Below are positions 55,644 to 63,165 of a DNA stretch of 64,000 nucleotides, piece after piece. Below the pieces are notes generated by a model, which searched no databases, was not told the origin of the DNA, and saw only the letters and a program-made list of their open reading frames with translations. The stretch's first letter is position 1. Each line of letters starts with the position of its first letter. Position numbers and translations under genes: made by a program. Source of the DNA: Nonomuraea maritima (GTDB lineage Bacteria; Actinomycetota; Actinomycetes; Streptosporangiales; Streptosporangiaceae); NCBI RefSeq assembly GCF_900100395.1, contig NZ_FNFB01000018.1, positions 62,001 to 126,000 on the forward strand, read 5' to 3'.

Positions 55644-56561
55644 GTGACCACGCAGCTGCCCTGCGTGGTCATGCTGGACTCCATGAGGACCTATTCGCTC
55701 GATGACGTCTACGAGACACGCAAGCGGAGAGACTCTTGGTGGACCGTGTATTTCGTGGATCCGGTCGCCTGCCGGGTCGCCCTTCCCGTCGCCAACCGCA
55801 CCCGGCTGACGCCCAACGCGCTCACCGTGCTCTCGCTGGTCCTCGGAGCCGTCTCCGCGGCGTTCCTCGCGATGAACCAGCTCATGGCGGGCGCCTTCCT
55901 CTTCTATCTCAGCTTCATGATCGATTGTGTGGACGGCAAAATCGCCCGGCTCAAGGGCACGGGGACGCCGTTCGGACTGTGGCTCGACTATGTGGGCGAC
56001 CGGATCAGAGTGGTGCTGTGCGCCGGCGGCCTGGCCTACGGGCAGTACGCGCTGACCGGCGATGTGAGTTTCATCGTGCTGGGGGCGGCGGTGGCCGTCC
56101 TCGACCTGTTCCGCTACGTCAACGCGCCGCAGATGAAGCGCGTGCGCGACGCGGTCAGGGAGGAGCAGGGGCTGGAGCCGGAGGGCTCCGCCGCGGAGGC
56201 GCGTGCGGAGCACCCGGCCGATCCGCTGGGGCCCGACCCGCTGGAGCCCGAGCCGCTGGACGGCATGCCGCACCACGGCCGGCTGCCGCGTCCGCGCTGG
56301 TTCTTCAAGCTGTTCCGGCGCCTCAACCGGTTCCTGGCCCGCCACCGGGTCCGCTCGCACCTGGTCAGCGGCATCGAGTTCCACGCGGCGGTGTTCGTGG
56401 TCGCGCCCCTCGCGGGGGCGTGGGCGCTGATCCCGCTCGCCGCGGGGGCGGGGATTCTGCTGCTGGCCAACGAGGTCTTCCTTGTCTATCGAATGTGGCT
56501 CTTCACGCGCAGGCACGCCGTGGGCTCCGTCCAGGAAAGCCGAGAGCACGTTCTCGTCTAA
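55644..56561 (+). CDS. CDP-alcohol phosphatidyltransferase family protein
   Basis: A 305-residue membrane protein with the full CDP-alcohol phosphotransferase signature, DCVDGKIARLKGTGTPFGLWLDYVGD (residues about 94-119, with the DxxDGxxAR...GxxxDxxxD aspartates). Hydrophobic helices flank it, then a long cytoplasmic insert rich in Pro/Glu (GLEPEGSAAEARAEHPADPLGPD) and two further helices near the C-terminus. It would displace CMP from a CDP-alcohol and join the phosphoryl-alcohol to a lipid or sugar acceptor. In a surface-polymer island it may make a phosphodiester-linked lipid or polyol unit. ATG 55683 is a plausible alternative start. Confidence 0.85.
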   Translation: MTTQLPCVVMLDSMRTYSLDDVYETRKRRDSWWTVYFVDPVACRVALPVANRTRLTPNALTVLSLVLGAVSAAFLAMNQLMAGAFLFYLSFMIDCVDGKIARLKGTGTPFGLWLDYVGDRIRVVLCAGGLAYGQYALTGDVSFIVLGAAVAVLDLFRYVNAPQMKRVRDAVREEQGLEPEGSAAEARAEHPADPLGPDPLEPEPLDGMPHHGRLPRPRWFFKLFRRLNRFLARHRVRSHLVSGIEFHAAVFVVAPLAGAWALIPLAAGAGILLLANEVFLVYRMWLFTRRHAVGSVQESREHVLV

Positions 56562-56582
56562 GTTTTCGGGGGTTAGTACGAC

Positions 56583-57620
56583 ATGTCAGACCGACCAGTC
56601 TTCGTCATCGGATGCCCGCGGTCCGGCACCACGATGCTCCAGCTCATGCTCCATTCGCACCCCCGCTTGGCGGTGCCACCGGAGACGCGCTTCCTCGTTC
56701 CCGTTTATTACCGGCGCCGGACCTGGGGCGACATGCGCCAGGCGCAGCGTCGCCGCGCGCTGGCGCAGTGGATCGCGACCGACCGCAGCACCAAGTTCCG
56801 CGAGCTCAAGCTCGACAAGGACGAGTTCATCGAGCAGGTTGTGGACGGCCCGGGCTCGCTCGGCTCGGTCTTCGGCACGGCCTTCCGCATGTACGCCGAC
56901 CGGTTCGACAAGGCCCGCTGGGGCGACAAGCGGCCGAGCTACGTCAAGCAGGTCGACATGCTGCTGCGGCTCTTCCCCGACGCCCAGTTCATCCACCTCA
57001 TCAGGGACGGCCGCGACTGCGTGGCCTCGCTGAAGGAGATGCCCTGGTACACGCTCGACTCCTTCCACGCCGTCTCCACCTGGGCCGAGGCGATCGACGC
57101 GGGCGGCAAGCTGCGCCGGACGCTGCCCGAGGACACGTACTACGAGCTGCGTTACGAGGACCTCACCGACGACCCGGAGACCGAGCTGAAGAAGCTCTGC
57201 CACTTCCTCGACGAGGACTACTCGCCGTCGATGGTCTCGCCGCGCGAGGCGGCCAGCGTGGCGGTGCCGCAGCACAAGGTCTGGCACCGCAACACCCATG
57301 GCGAGGTCACCCGCAGCCGCGTCGGCAGCTGGGCCAACCGGCTGGACGACTGGGAGATCTCGATCTGCGAGCACATCCTCGGCGACCGGCTGGAGTCGAT
57401 GGGCTACGAGCTCACCGGGGCACAGAAGCCGTCCAAGGAGCACATCGCGGCCAGCCAGAAGACGATGCAGAAGCGCAAGGCCAGCCGCATGCGCAAGGGC
57501 ATGCGCGACCGGCTCAACCGGCTGCGCGAGCCGGGTCCGGTCGCGGCGCTGCTCACCTCGGGCCAGCGCGCGGCGGCCGGCGTCCCGCGCCAGCGGTCGG
57601 AACTCACCGAATCGGTCTGA
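56583..57620 (+). CDS. PAPS-dependent sulfotransferase
   Basis: A 345-residue sulfotransferase. The 5'-phosphosulfate loop is FVIGCPRSGTTMLQLML at residues 7-23 and the 3'-phosphate site is FIHLIRDGRDCVASLKEM near 135-152. The C-terminal ~80 residues are basic. It resembles bacterial and mycobacterial Stf-type enzymes that sulfate glycolipids or polysaccharides. It follows the CDP-alcohol transferase by about 20 bases and is closed by a duplicated terminator. No PAPS synthesis genes are in the window. Confidence 0.92.
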   Translation: MSDRPVFVIGCPRSGTTMLQLMLHSHPRLAVPPETRFLVPVYYRRRTWGDMRQAQRRRALAQWIATDRSTKFRELKLDKDEFIEQVVDGPGSLGSVFGTAFRMYADRFDKARWGDKRPSYVKQVDMLLRLFPDAQFIHLIRDGRDCVASLKEMPWYTLDSFHAVSTWAEAIDAGGKLRRTLPEDTYYELRYEDLTDDPETELKKLCHFLDEDYSPSMVSPREAASVAVPQHKVWHRNTHGEVTRSRVGSWANRLDDWEISICEHILGDRLESMGYELTGAQKPSKEHIAASQKTMQKRKASRMRKGMRDRLNRLREPGPVAALLTSGQRAAAGVPRQRSELTESV

Positions 57621-57687
57621 TCGCGCAAGGGCCCGCTCCGGCGGGCCCGCCGAATCGCGCAAGGGCCCGCTCCGGCGGGCCCTTTTT
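57621..57687 (+). terminator. Duplicated terminator hairpin between convergent genes
   Basis: A 28-base element (57621-57648), containing GGGCCCG-CTCCGG-CGGGCCC, is repeated exactly at 57655-57682, a period of 34. The second copy is extended to a 9-bp stem by AAG/CTT and followed by TTTTT (57683-57687), giving a textbook intrinsic terminator for the sulfotransferase transcript. The first copy lacks the U-tract. The T-run abuts the stop codon of the convergent GT4 gene. Confidence 0.85.
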
Positions 57688-58754
57688 CAGCGGTCGATGT
57701 GGGCGAACATCGACTCCCAGCGGTCCAGCACGTGGTCGAGGCGGAACGCCTCGGCGCGTGCGCGGGCCTCGGCGCCCAGGCGCGCCCGCTCCTGCCGGTC
57801 GCCGACGAGCCGGCCCAGCTCGGCCGCGAACGCGTCCACGTCGCGCGGCGGCACCAGCACCGGGCCCGCGGAACGCACGCCGCCCGACACGTCGAACGCC
57901 ACCGACGGCACCCCGTGCGCCCCCGCCTCCAGCAGCACGACGGGCAGCCCCTCGTGCTCGCTGGTCAGCCCCACGACAGCAGCACCCAGGTACTCCTCCG
58001 GCATCCGCGCGGCCGGCACCGCTCCCCGGAACACCACGCGGTCGGCGACCCCCTCGCGCTCGGCGTGCGCGCGCAGCCGTTCGCGTTCGCCGCCGTCGCC
58101 GACGAGGTGCAGCTGCCACGGCGGTGGCGCCCCGCACCGGGCGAACGCGCTGATCAGCCGGTCGAACCGCTTGACCCCCTCCAGCCGGCCCACGCCGAGG
58201 ACGCGCGGCGCGTCCAGGGTGGATGTGGTGTCCGGCCAGGTCGCCAGCGGGTTCGGCAGCGTCCAGGCGTTGGGCAGCAGGGCGTGCTCGGCGAACCGCG
58301 CGGCGTCGTCCTCGCTGAGGAAGACCGCCTGGTGCAGGTCGGGGTAGTGGCGGCGGATCGCGGCGAGGTGGCGGCAGCCGCGGGCGTGGTCGTACGAGCC
58401 GTGGTACTGGCCGATCCTGCGGAACGTGCCGGGCAGCAGGCCCACCACCCGGGTGACCACCGCCGGCGTGGTCATGACCGCGTAGCCCGCCCCTACTGTG
58501 TCGAACAGCCGCCGCAGCCGCCGGTCCTCGCGCATGCGGGCCAGGCGGCCCCCGTCCGTCCGGCGCGCGGCGCGGCTTACCACGTGCCGGTGGTAGCGCG
58601 GGCTCTCGACGTACGGGAAGGGCCGGGCCGATCGGTGCAGGCCGACGACGTGCACCTCGTGGCCGCGTTCTGCGAGGCCCTGGGCGAGGGTGTGGGTGAC
58701 GCGCTGGACGCCGCCGAGCGTGTCGGCGTCCAAGCAGGTGAAGACCACGCTCAC
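57687..58754 (-). CDS. GT4-family glycosyltransferase (GT-B fold)
   Basis: A 355-residue retaining glycosyltransferase. It begins with VVFTCLDADTLGGVQRVTHTLAQGLAERGHEVHVVGLH (glycine-rich acceptor loop GGVQR). The C-lobe has VLGVGRLEGVKRFDRLISAFA, LHLVGDGGERERLRAHAE, and the nucleotide-sugar EX7E-type motif in VVGLTSEHEGLPVVLLEAGAHGVPSVAFDVSGG. GTG 58754 overlaps the stop of the upstream GT2-TagF gene, so both are co-translated. Length is normal. Donor and acceptor are unknown; context suggests elongation or decoration of a teichoic-type chain. Confidence 0.92.
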   Translation of the reverse strand: MSVVFTCLDADTLGGVQRVTHTLAQGLAERGHEVHVVGLHRSARPFPYVESPRYHRHVVSRAARRTDGGRLARMREDRRLRRLFDTVGAGYAVMTTPAVVTRVVGLLPGTFRRIGQYHGSYDHARGCRHLAAIRRHYPDLHQAVFLSEDDAARFAEHALLPNAWTLPNPLATWPDTTSTLDAPRVLGVGRLEGVKRFDRLISAFARCGAPPPWQLHLVGDGGERERLRAHAEREGVADRVVFRGAVPAARMPEEYLGAAVVGLTSEHEGLPVVLLEAGAHGVPSVAFDVSGGVRSAGPVLVPPRDVDAFAAELGRLVGDRQERARLGAEARARAEAFRLDHVLDRWESMFAHIDR

Positions 58755-61435
58755 AGCGCCGCCCCCTCCTCCAGGCGCGCGCGGGACGGGTCCGCGCTCT
58801 CCTCCAGCGGCGCGCCGAAGAAGTCGGCGACGATGCGCTCGGCCGCGTCCCCGCGCTCCTCGGCGCACCACAGCTCGCGGAAGGCGGCGTACCTGGCGGC
58901 GTAGGAGGCGTGCCGGGCGGGCAGGTCGCGCAGCGCCGCGACCAGCTCCTGCGTCGTCGTGACGCACGGTCCGGGGGCGATGGCCGGCAGGTCGTGGTAG
59001 ACGCCGCGTTCGGACAGGCGGTAGTCGTCCCAGTCGTCGATGTAGAAGAGCATCGGCTTACCGGTGATCGCGAAGTCGCACATCACGGAGGAGTAGTCGG
59101 TCAGGAGCGCGTCGCAGGCCGTCATCAGGTCGTTGATCTCGGGATGGGCAGCGGCGTCGCGGACGAAGTGCCGCAGATGCTCGGGCAGCTCGTAGCGCTC
59201 GGCCGGGTGCGTGCGCAGGATCACGATCCACTCGCCGGCCAGCTCCTCGGCGAGCAGCTCCAGGTCCACGCGGACGGACTGGCCGCTGCCTATCGCCCAG
59301 TCCCGGTACGTAGGTGCATAAAGGAGGATTTTTCGTCCTGGCGGGATCTCCAACCGGCCGCGCACGTCGCCGCTCGCCTCCCCGCGGACCAGTGCGTCGC
59401 ACCTCGGCGTGCCGTACCGGTAGACCTTGCCCGTGTAGCCGTTCGACGGCAGGAACAGCCGCGAGAACTCCGCACTCGGCGAGACCAGCGCGTCCCAGCG
59501 GGCGACGGCGGCCCGCCACTGCGCGCGCGGCTGGTCGAAGTCGGAGCGCAGGTCGGGCGCGTCGAACCCGATCGACTTGATGCCCTGGCCGTGCCAGGTC
59601 TGCAGGTAACGGGTGCCGCGCGGCTTGGGGTGGTCGAGCGGGAAGCCGTGGCTGTCCACCCAGATGCCGGCCCTGGCCATCGTCCAGAGGTGGCGCCAGC
59701 CGCCCCGGCGGACCAGCCGCGCGTCCTGCGGGAAGCGGGACGCGCGGCCCTTGGCCGCCGACCAGACCGCCACGACCGGCAGGCCGCGGCGCCGTACCTC
59801 CTCGTAGATGGCGCGCGGGCTGCCGGTGCAGCCCTTGCCGACGTCCGACTCGAACAGGGCCAGGTCGGGACGGCGCGGCACGACCTTGATCAGCAGCTTG
59901 TACGCGCGTAGCTTGACGCGCGGCGTGCTGCAGCGGCGCAGCAGCCACTTCCCGGCCCTGCGCGCGAGCGACCGCGCGGCCGGGTCGGAGCGCACGCCCA
60001 GGTAGGCGGCGTAGCCCTCGGCCCGTACCGAGCAGCCCGGCAGCTCGATCGGCTCCAGGTGCGGGTCGACGATGAGCCGGTCGGTCGTGGTGTGTCCGTC
60101 GGAGGTGCGGGTGAAGCCGATCCGCGGCTCGCACGTGCGCGACGGCGTGAAGGTCACCTCGCTGACGTAGCCGCCCTCGCCCGTCGGCGCGGGGCGGATG
60201 GGCACGCGTTCCCTGCCGAACTGCAGGAACGCCGTCCACTCCGTCGGCAGCACGCCGAACGGGTCGTACGTGCGCACGGTCATCCGCACGCCGTCGCCGT
60301 CCGAGGAGATGGCGGTGACCTCGTGGCGCAGCCTGGACTGCGAGAAGGGCAGCTCGGCCAGCCGCAGCCGGGTGATGTCGGTGTCCGGCGAGACCGTGGT
60401 GCCCCAGTACGTCCGGCCGCCCTGCTGGACGGCCGCCCGCGGCGCGGCCCGCTGACCGGTCAGCGAGCCCGCCGCCACCCGCAGGTCCTCCACCCGGTCG
60501 TCCAGGATGAGGCGGCAGCAGACGCGGTCGAGCGGCTCCACGCGCTCGAACACCTTGCGCGGGATCTCCTCCAGGTACGGGCGCACGATCGCGGCGAACT
60601 CCTTCACCCACACGACGTCCCGCAGCGGCAGCGGGTTGAGGTAGACCCGCAGGTCCTGGCGGACGAACCGGTGCTGCCGGTGCGGCACCAGGTCGCCGGC
60701 CCCGTGATCGCGCAGGATCCTGTCGCTCATCCGGGCGGCGATCACCCGCTGGCGGACGTTCTCCAGGTCGCCGACGCTCAGCGAGATCGAGGTGCCGGCC
60801 GGTGCGCGGCGCCAGTGGTAGACCGTCCACGGCACGACCGCGAACCTGCGGGCCACCGCGTACAGCTCGGCGGTGAAGACGTGGTCCTCGTAGTGGACGT
60901 CCTCGGGGAAGCGCAGCCCGTGCCTGCGCAGCCAGGCCACGTTGTAGAGCTTGTTGGTGGTGAAGGAGTCGAGGAACAGCTCGGGGTCCTCGCGGATGCC
61001 CGCCACCACCCGCCGTCGTGCGAACAGCGACGGGTAGTACGGACGCAGTGCCCCGCTCGACTCGAACAGCCGCGTGATCTGGCCGGAGACGAACTCGGCC
61101 CCGGTGCGCTCGATCTCGGCCAGCAGGCTCTTGCACGCGTGTTCCGGCAGCTCGTCGTCGCTGTCGAGGAACATCACGTACGGGGAGCGGGCGGCGTCGA
61201 CGCCGTCGTTGCGCGGCGCCCCGCAGCCGCCGCTGTTGGCGGCTCTGCGCAGGTAGCGCACGCGCGGGTCGCCGAGCATGAGCCGCCGGGCCACCTCGGG
61301 CGTGTCGTCGGTACTGGCGTCGTCGGCGATGACGACCTCGAGGTCGCGCAGCGTCTGGCGGAGCACCGAGTGCACGGCTCTGGGCAGGCGTTCGGCATCG
61401 TTGTAGGTGATGACGACGACGGTGCAGTCCGGCAT
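58751..61435 (-). CDS. GT2-TagF fusion: bifunctional teichoic-acid-type glycosyl/glycerophosphotransferase
   Basis: An 894-residue two-domain protein. The N-terminal GT2 (about residues 1-230) has CTVVVITYNDAERLPRAVHSVLRQ, ADDASTDDTP and MFLDSDDELPEHA. The middle ~250 residues are beta-rich and unassigned. The C-terminal ~390 residues are a CDP-glycerol glycerophosphotransferase (TagF/TagB) domain: ARAGIWVDSHGFP, YLQTWHGQGIKSIGFDAP, ILLYAPTYRDW, VILRTHPAERYELPEHL, and ACDALLTDYSSVMCDFAITGKPMLFY with the TDYSS motif. It should add a sugar and a polyol phosphate to build a wall polymer. ATG 61435 has GGGGG upstream; an in-frame GTG at 61462 is possible. Confidence 0.92.
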   Translation of the reverse strand: MPDCTVVVITYNDAERLPRAVHSVLRQTLRDLEVVIADDASTDDTPEVARRLMLGDPRVRYLRRAANSGGCGAPRNDGVDAARSPYVMFLDSDDELPEHACKSLLAEIERTGAEFVSGQITRLFESSGALRPYYPSLFARRRVVAGIREDPELFLDSFTTNKLYNVAWLRRHGLRFPEDVHYEDHVFTAELYAVARRFAVVPWTVYHWRRAPAGTSISLSVGDLENVRQRVIAARMSDRILRDHGAGDLVPHRQHRFVRQDLRVYLNPLPLRDVVWVKEFAAIVRPYLEEIPRKVFERVEPLDRVCCRLILDDRVEDLRVAAGSLTGQRAAPRAAVQQGGRTYWGTTVSPDTDITRLRLAELPFSQSRLRHEVTAISSDGDGVRMTVRTYDPFGVLPTEWTAFLQFGRERVPIRPAPTGEGGYVSEVTFTPSRTCEPRIGFTRTSDGHTTTDRLIVDPHLEPIELPGCSVRAEGYAAYLGVRSDPAARSLARRAGKWLLRRCSTPRVKLRAYKLLIKVVPRRPDLALFESDVGKGCTGSPRAIYEEVRRRGLPVVAVWSAAKGRASRFPQDARLVRRGGWRHLWTMARAGIWVDSHGFPLDHPKPRGTRYLQTWHGQGIKSIGFDAPDLRSDFDQPRAQWRAAVARWDALVSPSAEFSRLFLPSNGYTGKVYRYGTPRCDALVRGEASGDVRGRLEIPPGRKILLYAPTYRDWAIGSGQSVRVDLELLAEELAGEWIVILRTHPAERYELPEHLRHFVRDAAAHPEINDLMTACDALLTDYSSVMCDFAITGKPMLFYIDDWDDYRLSERGVYHDLPAIAPGPCVTTTQELVAALRDLPARHASYAARYAAFRELWCAEERGDAAERIVADFFGAPLEESADPSRARLEEGAAL

Positions 61436-61527
61436 CCCCAAGTCCCCCCGCTGGTTCGGCACCTGCGGAAAGGCACTGCCCGCTGGCAGAGGGAAGTGTC
61501 TGGACTTAGATGACTATTTGCCGAAAA

Positions 61528-62235
61528 TCAGCGCCTGATCCGACGAATCACCCAGGCTATGACGATCAGCACCGCCACCACCCCCGCGACCGGCGCCAGC
61601 CGCTTCAGCAGCGGCTGACCCGCGATCTCCAGCAGGTCGAGCGCCTCCTCGTCGGGCGTGCGCGACGTCCGCAGCGTGCCCACGGGACGGGTGGCCTCCT
61701 CGGTCGCCCTGGCCTCCTCGGGGGAGGGCACGGCGGCGAGGTGCCGCTGCTCGTCGGCGGTGACCGCGGGCGCCTGCTCCACCGTCGACTCCGACAGCAG
61801 CCGGGCGAGGTTCTCGGCGAACTTGTCGATGAGCTTGCCGCCGACCTCGGCCATCACGCCGCGGCCGAACTGGGCGGGCCGCCCGGTCACGTTGAACGAC
61901 GTCTCCACCGACACCAGCGTCGAATCGTCACGCGGCGTCATGCGCGCCCTGACGGTGGCCGCCGCCGTGCCGGCGCCCCGCGACTCCTTGCCCGAGGCCT
62001 GGATGGTGAGCGCGTACGCATCCTTGTCGACGTCCTGGAAGGTGGCCGTGCCGCGGTACGTCACCGTGATCGGGCCCACCTTGACCTTCATCCTGCCGGT
62101 GAACTCGTCGCCCTCGAAGGTGTCCAGTGCGGCGCCGGGCAGGCACGGCGCGACGCGTTCGACGTCGAGCAGCACCGCCCACGCCTGCTCGACCGGAACC
62201 GGAACAGTGAACTCGTGCTCGAACCGCATCGCCAT
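61528..62235 (-). CDS. coxG: CoxG-like SRPBCC protein with C-terminal membrane anchor
   Basis: A 235-residue protein. The N-terminal ~150 residues are a CoxG/SRPBCC domain (FEHEFTVPVPVEQAWAVLLDVERVAPCLPGAAL, then MKVKVGPITVTYRGTATF and RPAQFGRGVMAEVGGKLIDKFAENLA). An acidic linker follows, then one transmembrane helix near 210-230 with a basic tail (WVIRRIRR). CoxG recruits CO-dehydrogenase-type molybdenum hydroxylases to the membrane in Oligotropha. It lies about 75 bases downstream of coxM and is probably the last gene of this operon. Confidence 0.9.
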   Translation of the reverse strand: MAMRFEHEFTVPVPVEQAWAVLLDVERVAPCLPGAALDTFEGDEFTGRMKVKVGPITVTYRGTATFQDVDKDAYALTIQASGKESRGAGTAAATVRARMTPRDDSTLVSVETSFNVTGRPAQFGRGVMAEVGGKLIDKFAENLARLLSESTVEQAPAVTADEQRHLAAVPSPEEARATEEATRPVGTLRTSRTPDEEALDLLEIAGQPLLKRLAPVAGVVAVLIVIAWVIRRIRR

Positions 62236-62310
62236 CGATCCGCTCCTTCCGCTGCCAGTGACACTACGTCGCGGAGGGGGCGCCAGGAAGAGGCGCCCCC
62301 TCCCGCTCGG

Positions 62311-63165
62311 TCAGGGCGATCCGGACGCGGTGCGGACCGCGCGGTGGGTCAGGACCCTGGCCAGATGCCTGCGGTAGTCGGGCTGCGCGTGCAGGTCGGA
62401 CGGGGGCGAGGTGCCGTCCGCCGCCTGCTCGCACGCCCTGCGTACCTGTTCGCCCAGCTCCACGTCGCGCAGCGACTCCTCGGTCGCGCGGGCGCGCACC
62501 GGCGTCGGGCCCATGTTCGTCAGCCCGATCCGCGCCTCGGTGATCGTCCCGTTCGACCGGTGGACGGCCGCCGCGACGCCGACGGTCGCCCACGACTGCG
62601 CCGTACGGTGGAACTTCTCGTAGTGGAAGCCCCAGCCCTCGCCCAGCTTCGGGATCTTCACCCCGGCCAGGATCTCGCCCTGGGCCAGCGACGACTCCAG
62701 GTAGTCGACGAAGAACTCGGCGGCCGGGATCTCCCGCTCGCCCTCCGCCGACCTGGCCACGAGCACGCCGTCCAGCGCCAGCACCACGGCCGGCAGGTCG
62801 CCCGCCGGATCGGCGTGCGCCAGCGAGCCGCCGAACGTCCCCCGGTGCCTGATCGCCGGATCGGCCACCTGCGAGGTCGCCATCGCCACCAGCGGGCAGC
62901 CGGACGTCACCGCGGGCGAGCGCATGACCTCGTCGTGCGTGGCCATCGCCCCGATGAACACGTGGTCGCCCCGGTCGTGCACGCCCTGCAACTCCTCCAG
63001 CCGGCCGACGTCGACCAGCGTCGTCGGGTACGCCAGCCGCAGCCGCAGCAGCGGCAGCAGCGACTGGCCGCCCGCCAGCACCTTCGCCTCGTCGTCGGCG
63101 GCCAGCGCCTCGCACGCCTCGGCGAGCGAGGACGGGCGTTCGTAGTCGAACTGCGCGGGAATCAT
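62311..63165 (-). CDS. coxM: CoxM-like FAD-binding subunit of a molybdenum hydroxylase
   Basis: A 284-residue medium subunit. The PCMH-type FAD motifs KVLAGGQSLLPLLRLRLAYPTTLVDVGRL (residues about 30-58) and RHRGTFGGSLAHADPAGDLP (near 105-124) are intact. The C-terminal CO_deh_flav_C domain has HYEKFHRTAQSWATVGVAAAV. Electrons from the Mo site pass through the small Fe-S subunit to this FAD. Its ATG at 63165 overlaps the coxL stop. The iron-sulfur subunit gene is not in the window. Confidence 0.94.
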   Translation of the reverse strand: MIPAQFDYERPSSLAEACEALAADDEAKVLAGGQSLLPLLRLRLAYPTTLVDVGRLEELQGVHDRGDHVFIGAMATHDEVMRSPAVTSGCPLVAMATSQVADPAIRHRGTFGGSLAHADPAGDLPAVVLALDGVLVARSAEGEREIPAAEFFVDYLESSLAQGEILAGVKIPKLGEGWGFHYEKFHRTAQSWATVGVAAAVHRSNGTITEARIGLTNMGPTPVRARATEESLRDVELGEQVRRACEQAADGTSPPSDLHAQPDYRRHLARVLTHRAVRTASGSP

